A DNA stretch of 64,000 nucleotides from Celeribacter neptunius (GCF_900113955.1 NZ_FORH01000001.1:1811-65810); one strand, 5' to 3'. Positions 37,547 to 46,646 are shown, counted from the first letter of the stretch. A program made the numbers and translations. Notes: a model not told the origin generated them from the sequence alone.

Positions 37547-38440
37547 TTAATCTCTTAGCGCAGCCGCCCCGAATGTATGTACATCAGCCTCGATTGCTTC
37601 GAACATAGGACGGCCAGCGACTAAAAAGTCCGCCTCCATAAGCGCGAGACCAATTTTTTCTTGTTGGTTTTGAGAGATGCTATCCACAATTTTTTTGGCG
37701 TTTTGTGCTCTATCCCGGAGAAAATTTTGAACAGAGGGGGGGAGGATCACCCGGGTGCTACCGATTTTTGTACTACGCAGCCCCAATTCTGCACCAACCC
37801 ATGGTTGGGCGCTATTTTTGATCAGACAAAATGAGACCCATGGTCCAATTTTGAAGTATGATCCAAATAGTTTGCCGCGTTCTGATATAATGATGTCCAT
37901 TTCCATATGACGGCGAATATAGCGATGCCAATTGGCGGGCATATTGCGTACATTTGAGAACTCGCCTAAGCCAAATGGCAACAGGAATAGTTGCATTGGC
38001 ATAACGCTATGTCTCTTTCCAACAAGAAAAAGCCGCAGTAGCGAGATTGACTTCTGTAAGTCTTTTCGTTCTTGGTTGCTGTACTTAGACGGTGTGTGTG
38101 TATTGCGCCAGAAATACGCTTGGACACGATGATGTACACTCGCTACGAATTTATACTCATTTAGGCCTAGTTTTTTAGGGAGCGATTGATCGGTTACTGA
38201 AGGAATAAACACCTGCTGTGAAAATCGATTTTCAACAACGCTTGTCTCTCTTTCGCACTCTAAGCAAAGCAACGGAAGTTTGAAGCCGTCTTGAATTCTT
38301 TTGTTTGGGGCGGTTCCGTTTCTCAGATATTTGGTGCCGCCCGTCTCGATCATCCATTTGAATACAAACCTAGGGATAACGTGACTATTCTTAATCGATG
38401 GCTGTTTTCGGCACCGTATGCACTTGTCATATCCAGTCAA
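37547..38440 (-). CDS. Uncharacterised zinc-motif (HNH-like) protein, AT-rich gene
   Basis: A 297-residue protein with a possible zinc-binding N-terminus: CIRC at residues 7-10, then SHVIPRF and later LLCLECERE, a C-C...H...C-C layout like treble-clef or HNH-type domains. The remainder (residues 90-297) is not recognised; it includes the segments VQAYFWRN and MPANWHRYIRRHMEMDIIIS. The start is probably TTG at 38440, behind AAGGGGGG. Base composition and codon use are visibly more AT-rich than both neighbours, which suggests recent transfer. It lies immediately after parE with a 10-bp palindrome in the gap. Nuclease or defence roles are possible but unproven. Confidence 0.6.
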   Translation of the reverse strand: MTGYDKCIRCRKQPSIKNSHVIPRFVFKWMIETGGTKYLRNGTAPNKRIQDGFKLPLLCLECERETSVVENRFSQQVFIPSVTDQSLPKKLGLNEYKFVASVHHRVQAYFWRNTHTPSKYSNQERKDLQKSISLLRLFLVGKRHSVMPMQLFLLPFGLGEFSNVRNMPANWHRYIRRHMEMDIIISERGKLFGSYFKIGPWVSFCLIKNSAQPWVGAELGLRSTKIGSTRVILPPSVQNFLRDRAQNAKKIVDSISQNQQEKIGLALMEADFLVAGRPMFEAIEADVHTFGAAALRD

Positions 38441-38451
38441 TTCATCCCCCC

Positions 38452-38476
38452 TTCTCGAAAGTAATACTTTCGAGAA
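38452..38476. promoter_or_regulatory. Perfect palindrome between parE and the AT-rich gene
   Basis: TTCTCGAAAG (38452-38461) and CTTTCGAGAA (38467-38476) form a perfect 10-bp inverted repeat with loop TAATA. It lies 6 bases beyond the parE stop and 11 bases before the TTG start of the next gene. Lack of a T-run argues against a classical terminator; an operator or an mRNA structure that influences translation is possible. Confidence 0.5.
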
Positions 38477-38482
38477 CCCTAA

Positions 38483-40438
38483 CTACACATCCAATTCCTC
38501 AACGAACCGTGCGTTTTCCTGAATATACTGGAACCGCAACTCCGGCTTTTTCCCCATCAGGCGCTCCACCAGATCTGCGGTTTCGCCCGGCTCGTCCTCA
38601 TCAATCGTGACGCGGATGAGTTTGCGGGTGGCGGGGTCCATCGTGGTCTCTTTCAAATCCTTGGCGTCCATTTCGCCAAGACCTTTAAACCGCGACACAT
38701 CAATCTTGCCTTTGCCGCCCAAGCCCTTCTCGAGCCACATGTCGCGCTCCGCCTCGTCGATGCAATAGACGCGTTTGGCGCCTTGGGTCAGGCGGTAGAG
38801 CGGCGGGCAGGCGAGGTAGAGATGGCCCTGATCGATCAGCGGCCGCATCTGGGTGTAGAAGAAGGTCATCAACAGCGAGGCGATATGCGCGCCGTCGACA
38901 TCGGCGTCGGTCATGATGATGATGCGTTCATAGCGCAGGTCCTCGACATTGAACCTTGTGCCCATGCCGACGCCCAGAGCCTCGCAAATGTCGCTGATCT
39001 CGGCATTCGAGGTGAGCTTGTTCGAAGCGGCGCCCAAGACGTTGAGGATCTTGCCTTTCAAGGGCAGGAGCGCCTGTGTCTCGCGTTTGCGCGCGCCCTT
39101 GGCAGAGCCACCGGCCGAGTCGCCCTCGACGATAAACAGCTCGGTGTTGGAGCGGTCTTTCGAGGTACAGTCGGTCAGTTTGCCGGGCAGGCGGAGCTTC
39201 TTGGTCGCCGATTTGCGCTGGGTCTCTTTTTCCTGACGCCGGCGCATGCGTTCCTCGGCGCGCAGGACCAGAAAATCGAGGATGGCCCCGGCGGATTTGG
39301 TGTCGGCGGCGAGCCAGTTGTCGAAATGGTCGCGGACCGAGTTTTCCACCAGACGCGCGGCCTCGGTGGTGGCGAGGCGATCCTTGGTCTGGCCGACGAA
39401 TTCCGGATCGGCGATGAAACAGGATACCAGCGCACAGCCGCCGGTCAGAAGATCGTCGCGACTGATGTCCTTGGCCTTGCGGTTTCCGACCAGCTCGCCA
39501 TAGGCCTTCACCCCCTTGAGGATCGCGGCCCAGAAGCCGCTCTCATGCGTGCCGCCCTCGGGGGTGGGCACGGTGTTACAATAGGACTGGATGAACCCGT
39601 CGCGCGCCGGGGTCCAGTTGATCGCCCATTCGACCTTGCCCGGTGTGCCGAACCGCGGGCCGAATTCGACGGTGCCGGCAAAGGGCCGCTCGGAATAGGT
39701 CGAGGATTTGCCGAGGCTCTCGGTCAGGTAATCCGCCAGACCGCCGGGGAAATGGAAAGTCGCCTCGGTCGGCGTCTCGCCATCGTCGATCTCGCTTTTC
39801 CAGCGGATCTCGACGCCGGAGAACAGATAGGCCTTGGAGCGCGCCAGCGTGAAGAGGCGTTTCGGTTTGAACCGGTGATGGCCGAAGATCTGCTCATCGG
39901 CGTGGAATTTCACCGAGGTGCCACGCCGGTTCGGGGCGGCGCCGATCTTTTCCACCGGGCCTTGCGGGATGCCACGGGAGAAGCGCTGTTCGAACAGTTC
40001 CTTGTTCTTGGCGACCTGCACCACCATCAGATCCGACAGCGCGTTGACCACCGAGGAGCCGACGCCATGGAGACCGCCGGAGGTCTGATAGGCCTTGCCG
40101 GAGAATTTGCCGCCGGCGTGCAGCGTGCAGAGGATCACCTCGAGCGCGGATTTGCCGGGGAATTTCGGGTGCGGATCGATCGGGATACCGCGTCCGTTGT
40201 CGGTCACGGTGACGGAATAATCGGCGTGGAGAATGAGCTCGATCCGGTTGGCATGGCCCGCGACCGCCTCGTCCATCGAGTTGTCGAGGATCTCGGCGAC
40301 GAGGTGATGCAGCGCGCGCTCATCGGTGCCGCCGATATACATGCCGGGGCGTTTGCGCACGGGTTCGAGGCCTTCGAGCACCTCGATGGAAGAGGCATCA
40401 TAATCGTCAGGGGCTGCGCCCAGCAGGTCATTGGACAT
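38483..40438 (-). CDS. parE: DNA topoisomerase IV subunit B
   Basis: A 651-residue GHKL-ATPase subunit of topoisomerase IV, which decatenates daughter chromosomes. ATP-binding motifs are clear (EILDNSMDEAVAGHANRIEL, VTDNGRGIPIDPHPKFPGKS, TSGGLHGVGSSVVNALSD). The TOPRIM domain (LFIVEGDSAGGSAKGARKRE, then IIMTDADVDGAHI) and the C-terminal end (RFKGLGEMDAKDLKETTMDP) are complete. The ATG at 40438 gives the usual ParE N-terminus; a TTG 51 bases upstream is less likely. The partner parC is not in the window. Confidence 0.95.
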   Translation of the reverse strand: MSNDLLGAAPDDYDASSIEVLEGLEPVRKRPGMYIGGTDERALHHLVAEILDNSMDEAVAGHANRIELILHADYSVTVTDNGRGIPIDPHPKFPGKSALEVILCTLHAGGKFSGKAYQTSGGLHGVGSSVVNALSDLMVVQVAKNKELFEQRFSRGIPQGPVEKIGAAPNRRGTSVKFHADEQIFGHHRFKPKRLFTLARSKAYLFSGVEIRWKSEIDDGETPTEATFHFPGGLADYLTESLGKSSTYSERPFAGTVEFGPRFGTPGKVEWAINWTPARDGFIQSYCNTVPTPEGGTHESGFWAAILKGVKAYGELVGNRKAKDISRDDLLTGGCALVSCFIADPEFVGQTKDRLATTEAARLVENSVRDHFDNWLAADTKSAGAILDFLVLRAEERMRRRQEKETQRKSATKKLRLPGKLTDCTSKDRSNTELFIVEGDSAGGSAKGARKRETQALLPLKGKILNVLGAASNKLTSNAEISDICEALGVGMGTRFNVEDLRYERIIIMTDADVDGAHIASLLMTFFYTQMRPLIDQGHLYLACPPLYRLTQGAKRVYCIDEAERDMWLEKGLGGKGKIDVSRFKGLGEMDAKDLKETTMDPATRKLIRVTIDEDEPGETADLVERLMGKKPELRFQYIQENARFVEELDV

Positions 40439-40570
40439 TTCGCGCTCGATTCTCGGACTGTTCTGATTTGGTTGTTTTGCTTTGGTCAAGGATTAGACCA
40501 TCCGCGCGCCCGAGGCGCAAGCTGTTGACGTGCTGGTGGGGCTTTTGCCTGTCGTTCAGGCCAAAGAAAA

Positions 40571-40593
40571 GGGCCGAGAGCAAGTCTCGGCCC
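40571..40593 (-). terminator. Intrinsic terminator after the VPLPA-CTERM gene
   Basis: GGGCCGAGA (40571-40579) pairs with TCTCGGCCC (40585-40593) with a 5-nt loop. On the minus strand the stem is followed by TTTTC, the expected T-run. It ends transcription of the gene stopping at 40624. Confidence 0.85.
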
Positions 40594-40623
40594 GATGTTC
40601 TGAGGGGGGAGCTTGGGACGGTG

Positions 40624-41187
40624 TCAGCCTTTGCGCTTGCGACGCAGCGCCCCCATGCTGCCAACGGCGCCCAGCAAGAGCAGAGCGGAAGCCGGGAGCG
40701 GCACAGCCGGGATGTCTGCGATGTCGAAGGAGAAGGTCGAATAGCCGACACCTGCCGCAGTGGAACTGTCGACAAAGACCAGCGTGTCGAGGACATAGCT
40801 CGAGAAATCCGTGACCCCCTGATCGCCGGAATCGTAGAGGAAGGAGGACACCAGCCCGCCGGAGAGATAGGCGAAAATCTCGACGCTGTCATAGGTCGGG
40901 GCGGCGCCGTCAATGTCGAAGGTCAAATTGGTGACCGCCGTGTCGAATGCCATGGTGCCGCCAGCTTCACAAATATAGCTGGAGGTCAGGAAGCAAAACC
41001 CATCAGTGTGACCGGCTACGCCGGGGCCGGCCAAGATCCCTCCGCCGCTTTCATGGGTGATGGTGGCGCCGCCGGGCACGTAAGCCGAGCCGGTGCTGAA
41101 GCCCTGAATTCCGGAAAAATCGAGTGTCGCGGCATTTGCCGCCGTCGCGGAGGCAAGAATTGCAGCCGAGATAAAGAGTGCTTTCAT
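40624..41187 (-). CDS. Exported VPLPA-CTERM sorting-signal protein
   Basis: A 187-residue protein with a signal peptide (MKALFISAAILASATAANAA) and a C-terminal sorting signal: VPLPASALLLLG (from residue 162), a hydrophobic helix and the basic end RRKRKG. This is the VPLPA variant of PEP-CTERM, recognised by exosortase-type enzymes for processing in the envelope and often associated with exopolysaccharide. The body is rich in small and polar residues and has a Cys pair. No exosortase gene is in the window, so it would act in trans. The protein's own role is unknown. Confidence 0.85.
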   Translation of the reverse strand: MKALFISAAILASATAANAATLDFSGIQGFSTGSAYVPGGATITHESGGGILAGPGVAGHTDGFCFLTSSYICEAGGTMAFDTAVTNLTFDIDGAAPTYDSVEIFAYLSGGLVSSFLYDSGDQGVTDFSSYVLDTLVFVDSSTAAGVGYSTFSFDIADIPAVPLPASALLLLGAVGSMGALRRKRKG

Positions 41188-41489
41188 ATCACTTGTTCCC
41201 TGAATGACTTGTTAATCGAAACGAAATTACCCGATTCGAGTGTTAGGTGTTAAGATAAGTTAACCAATTTCCTTGTGTGCGGGGGGAGTGTTTAAAAAAC
41301 AGGCATTTTTGTGATCAGATCGTGTGGTCTGGTCGTGTGTGCGGAGCCCGCCTAAGGCCTGGAGACCGCGGTCGGTTTGGCGCGAAGGGGCTCGCGACAT
41401 TCTTGCCCCAGATCAACGCGGGGGAAAGAAAATTGGTGTAACAGGGATATGACAAGACCCGTTTTGCCCATCAGTGGAGATATGCCCGT

Positions 41490-42521
41490 ATGACGACGCC
41501 GAAAACCCCCGCCGCCACGCCCGAGACTTCCGTGACCTCTGGAAAGGGGCAACCCGCCAATGATCTGGCTGCCGCGCCGAAGGCAGAGGCGGCAAAGACA
41601 GATGCGGCGGTTGGCGAGGCGACGGTGCATGGCGGGACGCGCAATTTTCCGACGGTGACCCCGGACAAGATCCGCGATGCATTCGAGAGCGGAAAATATC
41701 CCTATCGCAAGAAGATGTCGCGGCTGGAATATGAGCGCACCAAGGTGGCGCTTCAGGCGGAACTCCTGAAGGCCCAGCTCTGGGCGCAGGAGACCGGCGA
41801 GAAATTCGTGCTTCTGTTCGAGGGGCGCGATGCGGCGGGCAAGGGCGGTACGATCAAGCGCTTCATGGAACATATGAACCCGCGGCACGCCCGGGTCGTG
41901 GCGCTCAACAAGCCGACGGATGAGGAGCGCGGGCAATGGTTCTTCCAGCGCTATGTCGAACATCTGCCGACCTCGGGCGAATTCGTGCTCTATGACCGGT
42001 CCTGGTACAACCGTGCCGGCGTCGAACGGGTGATGGGATTCTGTACCCCGAACGAATATCTCGAATTCATGCGCCAGACGCCGGAATTCGAGCGCATGCT
42101 GACGCGCTCGGGTGTGCATCTCTACAAATACTGGTTCTCGGTCACCCGTGTGGAACAGCTGCGCCGGTTCAAATCGCGGGAAAACGATCCGCTGAAACAG
42201 TGGAAACTCTCGCCGATCGACAAGGCCTCTCTCGACAAATGGGACGATTACACCGAGGCGAAAGAGGCGATGTTCTTCTATACCGACACCGCCGATGCGC
42301 CCTGGACGATCATCAAGTCGAATGACAAGAAACGCGCGCGGATCGAATGCATGAAGCATTTCCTGTCGACCATCGACTATCCGGACAAGGATTACGAGCT
42401 GATCGGCGAACCGGACCCGCTGATCGTCGGCAATGCCGGCCATGTGGTGCACAAGAGCGATCACATCCTCGGCACGGCGCTGCATCCGGATACTCGGCGT
42501 GGCAAAAACGGCAGAATGTGA
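41490..42521 (+). CDS. ppk2: Polyphosphate kinase 2
   Basis: A 343-residue PPK2-family kinase that transfers phosphate between polyphosphate and nucleoside di- or monophosphates. The core has Walker A (GRDAAGKGG, residues 112-120), HMNPRHARVVALNKPTDEER, the lid region and Walker B-like VLYDRSWYNRAGVERVMGF. The first 55 residues are a low-complexity Ala/Pro/Thr extension, so the true start could be later. Single-domain size fits class I PPK2, which usually makes GTP or ATP from polyphosphate. The 302 bp upstream (41188-41489) show no gene. Confidence 0.93.
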   Translation: MTTPKTPAATPETSVTSGKGQPANDLAAAPKAEAAKTDAAVGEATVHGGTRNFPTVTPDKIRDAFESGKYPYRKKMSRLEYERTKVALQAELLKAQLWAQETGEKFVLLFEGRDAAGKGGTIKRFMEHMNPRHARVVALNKPTDEERGQWFFQRYVEHLPTSGEFVLYDRSWYNRAGVERVMGFCTPNEYLEFMRQTPEFERMLTRSGVHLYKYWFSVTRVEQLRRFKSRENDPLKQWKLSPIDKASLDKWDDYTEAKEAMFFYTDTADAPWTIIKSNDKKRARIECMKHFLSTIDYPDKDYELIGEPDPLIVGNAGHVVHKSDHILGTALHPDTRRGKNGRM

Positions 42522-42561
42522 TAGGATCGATGTTAATGGCCTGAGGGGGCCATGGTGGGAA

Positions 42562-42589
42562 AGCCCCGTCTCTTGGTTGAGGCGGGGCT
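42562..42589. terminator. Terminator between ppk2 and the oxygenase gene
   Basis: AGCCCCGTCTC (42562-42572) pairs with GAGGCGGGGCT (42579-42589) with one G-T pair and loop TTGGTT. It lies between convergent genes and can act in both directions; flanking T-runs are short. Confidence 0.75.
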
Positions 42590-42618
42590 CCTTCGTGATT
42601 GGGGCGCTGTGTGCGCGC

Positions 42619-43578
42619 CTAGCCGTTCGCAGCGGCGAATTTGTTCATCAGATAGGGGCCGGAGATCACTGGCTCTGCGGCCTCGCCCGACAGCGGCGCC
42701 ACCTCGGCATGCCAGTTCGGCTGATGGAAATACGCAATCGACATGCGGCGCCTGGTGGCCCAGTCCGGCGGGGTGACGACGCGGTGTAGGGTCGAGGTCC
42801 AGCGGCCGGCCGTCCAGAGCGCCATCAGATCGCCGATATTGATCACGAAGGCGCCGTCCACCGGCGGGATGCCTTTCCAGTCGCCTTCGGGTGTCAGAAT
42901 CTCGAGCCCGCGCGAGCCGGGTTCCGGCAAGAGGATGGTGAGCGAGCCATAATCCGTATGGGCGCCTGCGCGGAGCTGTTTGTCCTCCGGCGCCTTGTCC
43001 TGGGCCGGGTAGTTCAGCGCCCGCATGCCGGAGATCGGCGTCGAGATGAAGGGCGCGAAATAGCCCTGTGGCAGATCGAGCGCCACGGCGAAGACCTCCA
43101 TGATTCTGGCGGCGAGGGCCTCCATCTCGGCATAATAGCCGCGCCAGGCTTCCTTGAAGCCGGGCAGGTCGGGAAAGGGCGTCGGCGCATAGCAAAAGGC
43201 CAGCGCGTCCGGGTCGGTCTCGCCTTCCGGAATGCCGGCGGGGCCGCCGTTGAAGCTTTCCTTCAGATCCGGTGGCGTGTCCTCGCCGCGCGACTTGGCC
43301 AGGGCTTCGGTGCCCGGGCCGAGATAGCCATAGGGACCGCCCGGGGGCGGGGCGACGCTGTGTTTGGCGTCGGGGGCCTGATCGAAAAAGCCGCGCGCCT
43401 GCGCCCAGAGTGCGTCGATCACCGTGTCGGGCACGCCATGACCGGTGACCGCGAGAAAGCCGGTCTCGCGACAGATCCGATCGACCTCGGCGCCGATCCG
43501 GGCCTTGCCCGCGGCATCGGCGGCAAGGAATTCGGCAAGGTCGAGCATCGGGAAATCCGCTGTGGCGTGATCTGACAT
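42619..43578 (-). CDS. 2-oxoglutarate/Fe(II) oxygenase, isopenicillin-N-synthase family
   Basis: A 319-residue non-haem iron oxygenase. The ATG at 43578 (MSDHATADFPMLDLAEFLAA) has an AGGCCCCC context. The N-terminal DIOX_N domain is followed by the jelly-roll core with the iron-binding triad: His and Asp in AHTDYGSLTILL and the distal His in STLHRVVTP. The R-x-S pair near RRRMSIAYFHQPN binds 2-oxoglutarate. Relatives include proteins annotated as isopenicillin N synthases that oxidise diverse small molecules. No biosynthetic cluster is nearby, so the substrate is unknown. Confidence 0.88.
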   Translation of the reverse strand: MSDHATADFPMLDLAEFLAADAAGKARIGAEVDRICRETGFLAVTGHGVPDTVIDALWAQARGFFDQAPDAKHSVAPPPGGPYGYLGPGTEALAKSRGEDTPPDLKESFNGGPAGIPEGETDPDALAFCYAPTPFPDLPGFKEAWRGYYAEMEALAARIMEVFAVALDLPQGYFAPFISTPISGMRALNYPAQDKAPEDKQLRAGAHTDYGSLTILLPEPGSRGLEILTPEGDWKGIPPVDGAFVINIGDLMALWTAGRWTSTLHRVVTPPDWATRRRMSIAYFHQPNWHAEVAPLSGEAAEPVISGPYLMNKFAAANG

Positions 43579-43747
43579 ATGGGGGCCTTTCTGTTGCTGT
43601 GCCCCGATTGAAGAGCTGCCCGCGGGAGCTGTCAATTTGTTGCAGGGCTGGGAGGCGCGCACAGGGCCGTTGCGCGGGCGGTGTGGCCTTATAATCGGGC
43701 AGCTCTGGACCTATCACGCGGCCTTGCCGAGGCGTTCGCTGCCGTGG

Positions 43748-44224
43748 ATGACTGTGCGGATGAGTGAAAAGATCGACCCTATCTTGCGACGGGCACTGCC
43801 AGAGGACGCGATGGCCGTGACCGATCTGGTGCAGCGTGCCTTTGCGCAATACACGCCGCTCATTGGCAAGCCGCCGGCACCGGCGCTCTACGATTATACG
43901 GTGCTGATTGCCTCCGGGCGGGTGAGCCTGGCCGAAGACGGGTCTGGCCTTCTGGGCGTGATCTACAGCTATGTCGAAGCGGACGGGGCGGTGATGCTTG
44001 ATGTGCTCGCGGTCTCACAGGCTGCACAGGGCCGCGGCATAGCCAAGCGCCTGATCCAGCACGTGGAGGATCGAGCGCGGGTAGAGGGCGCCCGGCTGAT
44101 GCGGGTCTATACCAATGCGGTGATGACCGGCCCGCAGGCGATCTACCCGCGGCTCGGCTATCATGAGACCCATCGCGGCGAGAGCGACGGCTATAGGCGC
44201 ATTCATTACGAAAAGCCGCTCTGA
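43748..44224 (+). CDS. GNAT N-acetyltransferase
   Basis: A GNAT-family acetyltransferase of about 158 residues. ATG codons at 43748 and 43760 are both possible; neither has a strong ribosome binding site. The acetyl-CoA motif is clear (VLAVSQAAQGRGIAKRLIQH), followed by the conserved IYPRLGYHET block. The start region LRRALPEDAMAVTDLVQRAF is typical. Substrate unknown. It converges on the DUF983 gene. Confidence 0.82.
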   Translation: MTVRMSEKIDPILRRALPEDAMAVTDLVQRAFAQYTPLIGKPPAPALYDYTVLIASGRVSLAEDGSGLLGVIYSYVEADGAVMLDVLAVSQAAQGRGIAKRLIQHVEDRARVEGARLMRVYTNAVMTGPQAIYPRLGYHETHRGESDGYRRIHYEKPL

Positions 44225-44245
44225 CGCTCCCGGAGCGCCGCCACG

Positions 44246-44683
44246 TCAGTCGTCGTTTTCGAACCCGTGCATGCGCTTGGCCCATTGAAAGGCCACGATC
44301 ATGCCCTTGAGCCGGGGCAGAAGGAACAGCGACAGCGCGACCGTGCCGATGGAGAACAGCGCCACCAGCACCAGCGGATCGGGGCGGAATTCGATGAAGA
44401 CGAAGCCCAGAAGCGGCGCCATCAGATGGCCGACGATCAGAATGGTCAGATAGGCCGGACCGTCATCGGCGCGGTGGTGGTGCAGCGCCTCGCCACACAC
44501 CGGGCATTCGTCGCGCACCTTGAGATAGCCCTTGAGCATCGGACCACCGCCACAGGAGGGGCAGCGGCGTTTCCAGCCGCGCATCAGGGCGGGGCGCAAC
44601 TCGCGCTCACCATCGCCGGGTGTGGTGGTCGATGTGGTCGATGTGGTTTTGGGGGCGCAAAAGCCCTCGGTCATATCAGTCAT
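44246..44683 (-). CDS. DUF983 membrane protein
   Basis: A 145-residue protein with a Cys4 zinc-ribbon near the middle (RRCPSCGGGPMLKG, then ECPVCGEALHHHRADDGPAY) and two membrane helices (ILIVGHLMAPLLGFVFIEF; VLVALFSIGTVALSLFLLP). This is the DUF983 family, often encoded near cytochrome oxidase genes in alphaproteobacteria, though no such genes are seen here. The ATG at 44683 follows AAGAGGTG. The first 30 residues are Thr-rich. Function unknown. Confidence 0.85.
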   Translation of the reverse strand: MTDMTEGFCAPKTTSTTSTTTPGDGERELRPALMRGWKRRCPSCGGGPMLKGYLKVRDECPVCGEALHHHRADDGPAYLTILIVGHLMAPLLGFVFIEFRPDPLVLVALFSIGTVALSLFLLPRLKGMIVAFQWAKRMHGFENDD

Positions 44684-45027
44684 GTGCGCATCACCTCTTG
44701 TGCGGGTTTGGCGTGGCGTATTCAGCTTTGGCTTACCCTGTCTCCTCGTCAGGGCAACAGCGCGCGGATTGTCCGTGCGTCCCGATGTCGCGCTGGCGAC
44801 AGGCTCCGCGGCTATTTGGTCTTTTTGTGACATGTTTCCAGCGCTGAGGCTATGGTCACGTAACCGTGAGCGGCATTTTACCCTGTGGCACGCGACGGAA
44901 AACCGGTCCTGGCACGTTTGTAGAACATAACAGCACGGCGCGAGGGGGGCTGAGGGCTCCGGCAAGACGCTCCCCGAGACGGATCGTGCAAGGGTAACCT
45001 TAGATATGCTTTAAAGAGGAAAAGACC

Positions 45028-45954
45028 ATGACACGTAAATCGATTGTTTCCGCCGTTGCGCTGATTGCAATCCTGGGAACGTCCGCCGCCGCCGTGGCTG
45101 CGGGGCAGGGACAGGCGCGTATGGGCGGCCGTGGCGGCATGATGCCCCTTGGTCCGCAATTCGATTTCGCCACCGTCGATGCCGATGAAGATGGCAAGAT
45201 CACGCAAGACGAGATCGACGCGTTCCGTGCCGCGAATTTCGCCGAGATCGACGCCAATGGCGACGGTCAGGTGGATGCCGAGGAACTCTACGCCCATCAG
45301 GAAGCGCGGCGCGTGCAGCGTCAGATGGACCGTGCGACCTCGATGATCCAGACCCGCGACCAGAATGGTGACGGGCTGTTGAGCGCCGAAGAGATGCGTG
45401 GCCCGGGGGGCGGTATGATCCTGCCGCGGCTCGATCGCGACGGTGACGGTGCCCTGAGCCAGGACGAATTGGCACAGATGAGCCGTCAGGGCCGAATGCC
45501 GGGCATGATGCAAGGCAAGATGCGCGGGCATCCCGGCATGATGGGCGGTCAGCGCGGCATGGGGCAGATGCAGGGTCAGGGCTATGGTTACGGGCAGGGC
45601 TATGGGCCGCAAATGGGCGGTCAGATGATGCCGGGCATGGGCTATGGCCAGATGAACGGCCAGATGAATGGCATGGGCTATGGTCAGAGCTACGGTCCGA
45701 TGAGCGGCCAGGGTTTCGGGTCGCAAGGCCAGATGCCGGGCCAGATGCCGGGCATGGGCTACGGTCCGATGAATGGTCAGGGCTACGGTCAAGGCCAGGG
45801 CTACGGCCCGATGGGCGGCCAACAGGGCATGATGGGGTACGGCCAGGGCAATGCGCCGATGTATGGCCAGCAAGGCATGATGGGCTATGGCCCGATGTAT
45901 GGCCAGCAGGCGCCGGTTGCGCCGCAAGATGCGCCTGAGGACAGCGGCAACTGA
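45028..45954 (+). CDS. Exported EF-hand protein with methionine/glutamine/glycine-rich tail
   Basis: A 308-residue exported protein. A signal peptide (MTRKSIVSAVALIAILGTSA) precedes four EF-hand-like calcium loops at residues 51-62 (DADEDGKITQDE), 75-86 (DANGDGQVDAEE), 111-122 (DQNGDGLLSAEE) and 136-147 (DRDGDGALSQDE). The second half is a low-complexity tail built of GYGQ, GYGPM and PGMM-type units with about 28 methionines. Such methionine-rich tracts can bind Cu(I)/Ag(I), while the loops bind calcium; both are inferences. It is 62 bases upstream of a sigma-factor operon and separated from it by a hairpin. Secreted or periplasmic. Confidence 0.8.
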   Translation: MTRKSIVSAVALIAILGTSAAAVAAGQGQARMGGRGGMMPLGPQFDFATVDADEDGKITQDEIDAFRAANFAEIDANGDGQVDAEELYAHQEARRVQRQMDRATSMIQTRDQNGDGLLSAEEMRGPGGGMILPRLDRDGDGALSQDELAQMSRQGRMPGMMQGKMRGHPGMMGGQRGMGQMQGQGYGYGQGYGPQMGGQMMPGMGYGQMNGQMNGMGYGQSYGPMSGQGFGSQGQMPGQMPGMGYGPMNGQGYGQGQGYGPMGGQQGMMGYGQGNAPMYGQQGMMGYGPMYGQQAPVAPQDAPEDSGN

Positions 45955-45970
45955 GCCGATGAAAGACACC

Positions 45971-45994
45971 GGTCGGGGACCACGGCCCCCGACC
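45971..45994 (+). terminator. Hairpin between EF-hand gene and sigma-factor gene
   Basis: GGTCGGGG (45971-45978) pairs with CCCCGACC (45987-45994). No T-run follows; it may attenuate read-through or stabilise the upstream mRNA. Confidence 0.4.
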
Positions 45995-46016
45995 ATGGAC
46001 GTGACGGACCTGCCAT

Positions 46017-46646
46017 ATGGACCTGTCTGTGCGATTGCGCTACGCAGAACCGGTGATGACCATGCCCTTCGACGCCCTCAATGATGTCTCGGACGAAGCC
46101 CTCCTGATTGCCTTTGGCAATGGGGATGCGGCCTCTGCGCGGGCTCTGACCATGCGTCTGACGCCAAAGGTTCTGGGTTATGCCGCACGGATGCTTCGCG
46201 ACCGGGCCGAGGCCGAGGACGTGGCGCAGGAAGCCATGCTCCGGCTGTGGAAAATCGCGCCGGACTGGCGTCAGGGCGAGGCCAAGGTGACGACATGGCT
46301 CTACCGCGTCGTGACCAACCTGTGCACCGACCGGCTGCGCAAGGCGCGGGGCACCGGGCTCGACGAGATCGCCGAGCCGGAGGACGAGCGCCCGTCGCAG
46401 GAGGCGGTGCTGATGCAGCGTCAGAGGCTCGATGCGCTGGAAACGGCGCTTGCCAGCCTGCCGGATCGACAACGCGAGGCGGTGGTGTTGCGTCACATCG
46501 AAGGTCTGGGCAATCCCGAGATTGCCGAGATTCTGGAAATCAGCGTCGAGGCGGTCGAAAGTCTGACCGCCCGGGGCAAGAGGGCACTGGCGAAGGCTCT
46601 GGCCTCCCAGCGCAAGATATTGGGGTTCGAAGATGACGGATCGTGA
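46017..46646 (+). CDS. ECF-type RNA polymerase sigma factor
   Basis: A 209-residue extracytoplasmic-function sigma factor. Region 2 binds the -10 element and core polymerase (TPKVLGYAARMLRDRAEAED, VAQEAMLRLW). Region 4 carries the -35-binding helix-turn-helix (LASLPDRQREAVVLRHIEGL, GNPEIAEILEISVEAVESLT). ATG codons at 46017, 46056 and 46062 are possible starts. It overlaps the next gene by 14 bases; that gene and the following one look like its anti-sigma and sensor partners. Targets are unknown, and the upstream EF-hand gene is a candidate. Confidence 0.93.
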   Translation: MDLSVRLRYAEPVMTMPFDALNDVSDEALLIAFGNGDAASARALTMRLTPKVLGYAARMLRDRAEAEDVAQEAMLRLWKIAPDWRQGEAKVTTWLYRVVTNLCTDRLRKARGTGLDEIAEPEDERPSQEAVLMQRQRLDALETALASLPDRQREAVVLRHIEGLGNPEIAEILEISVEAVESLTARGKRALAKALASQRKILGFEDDGS

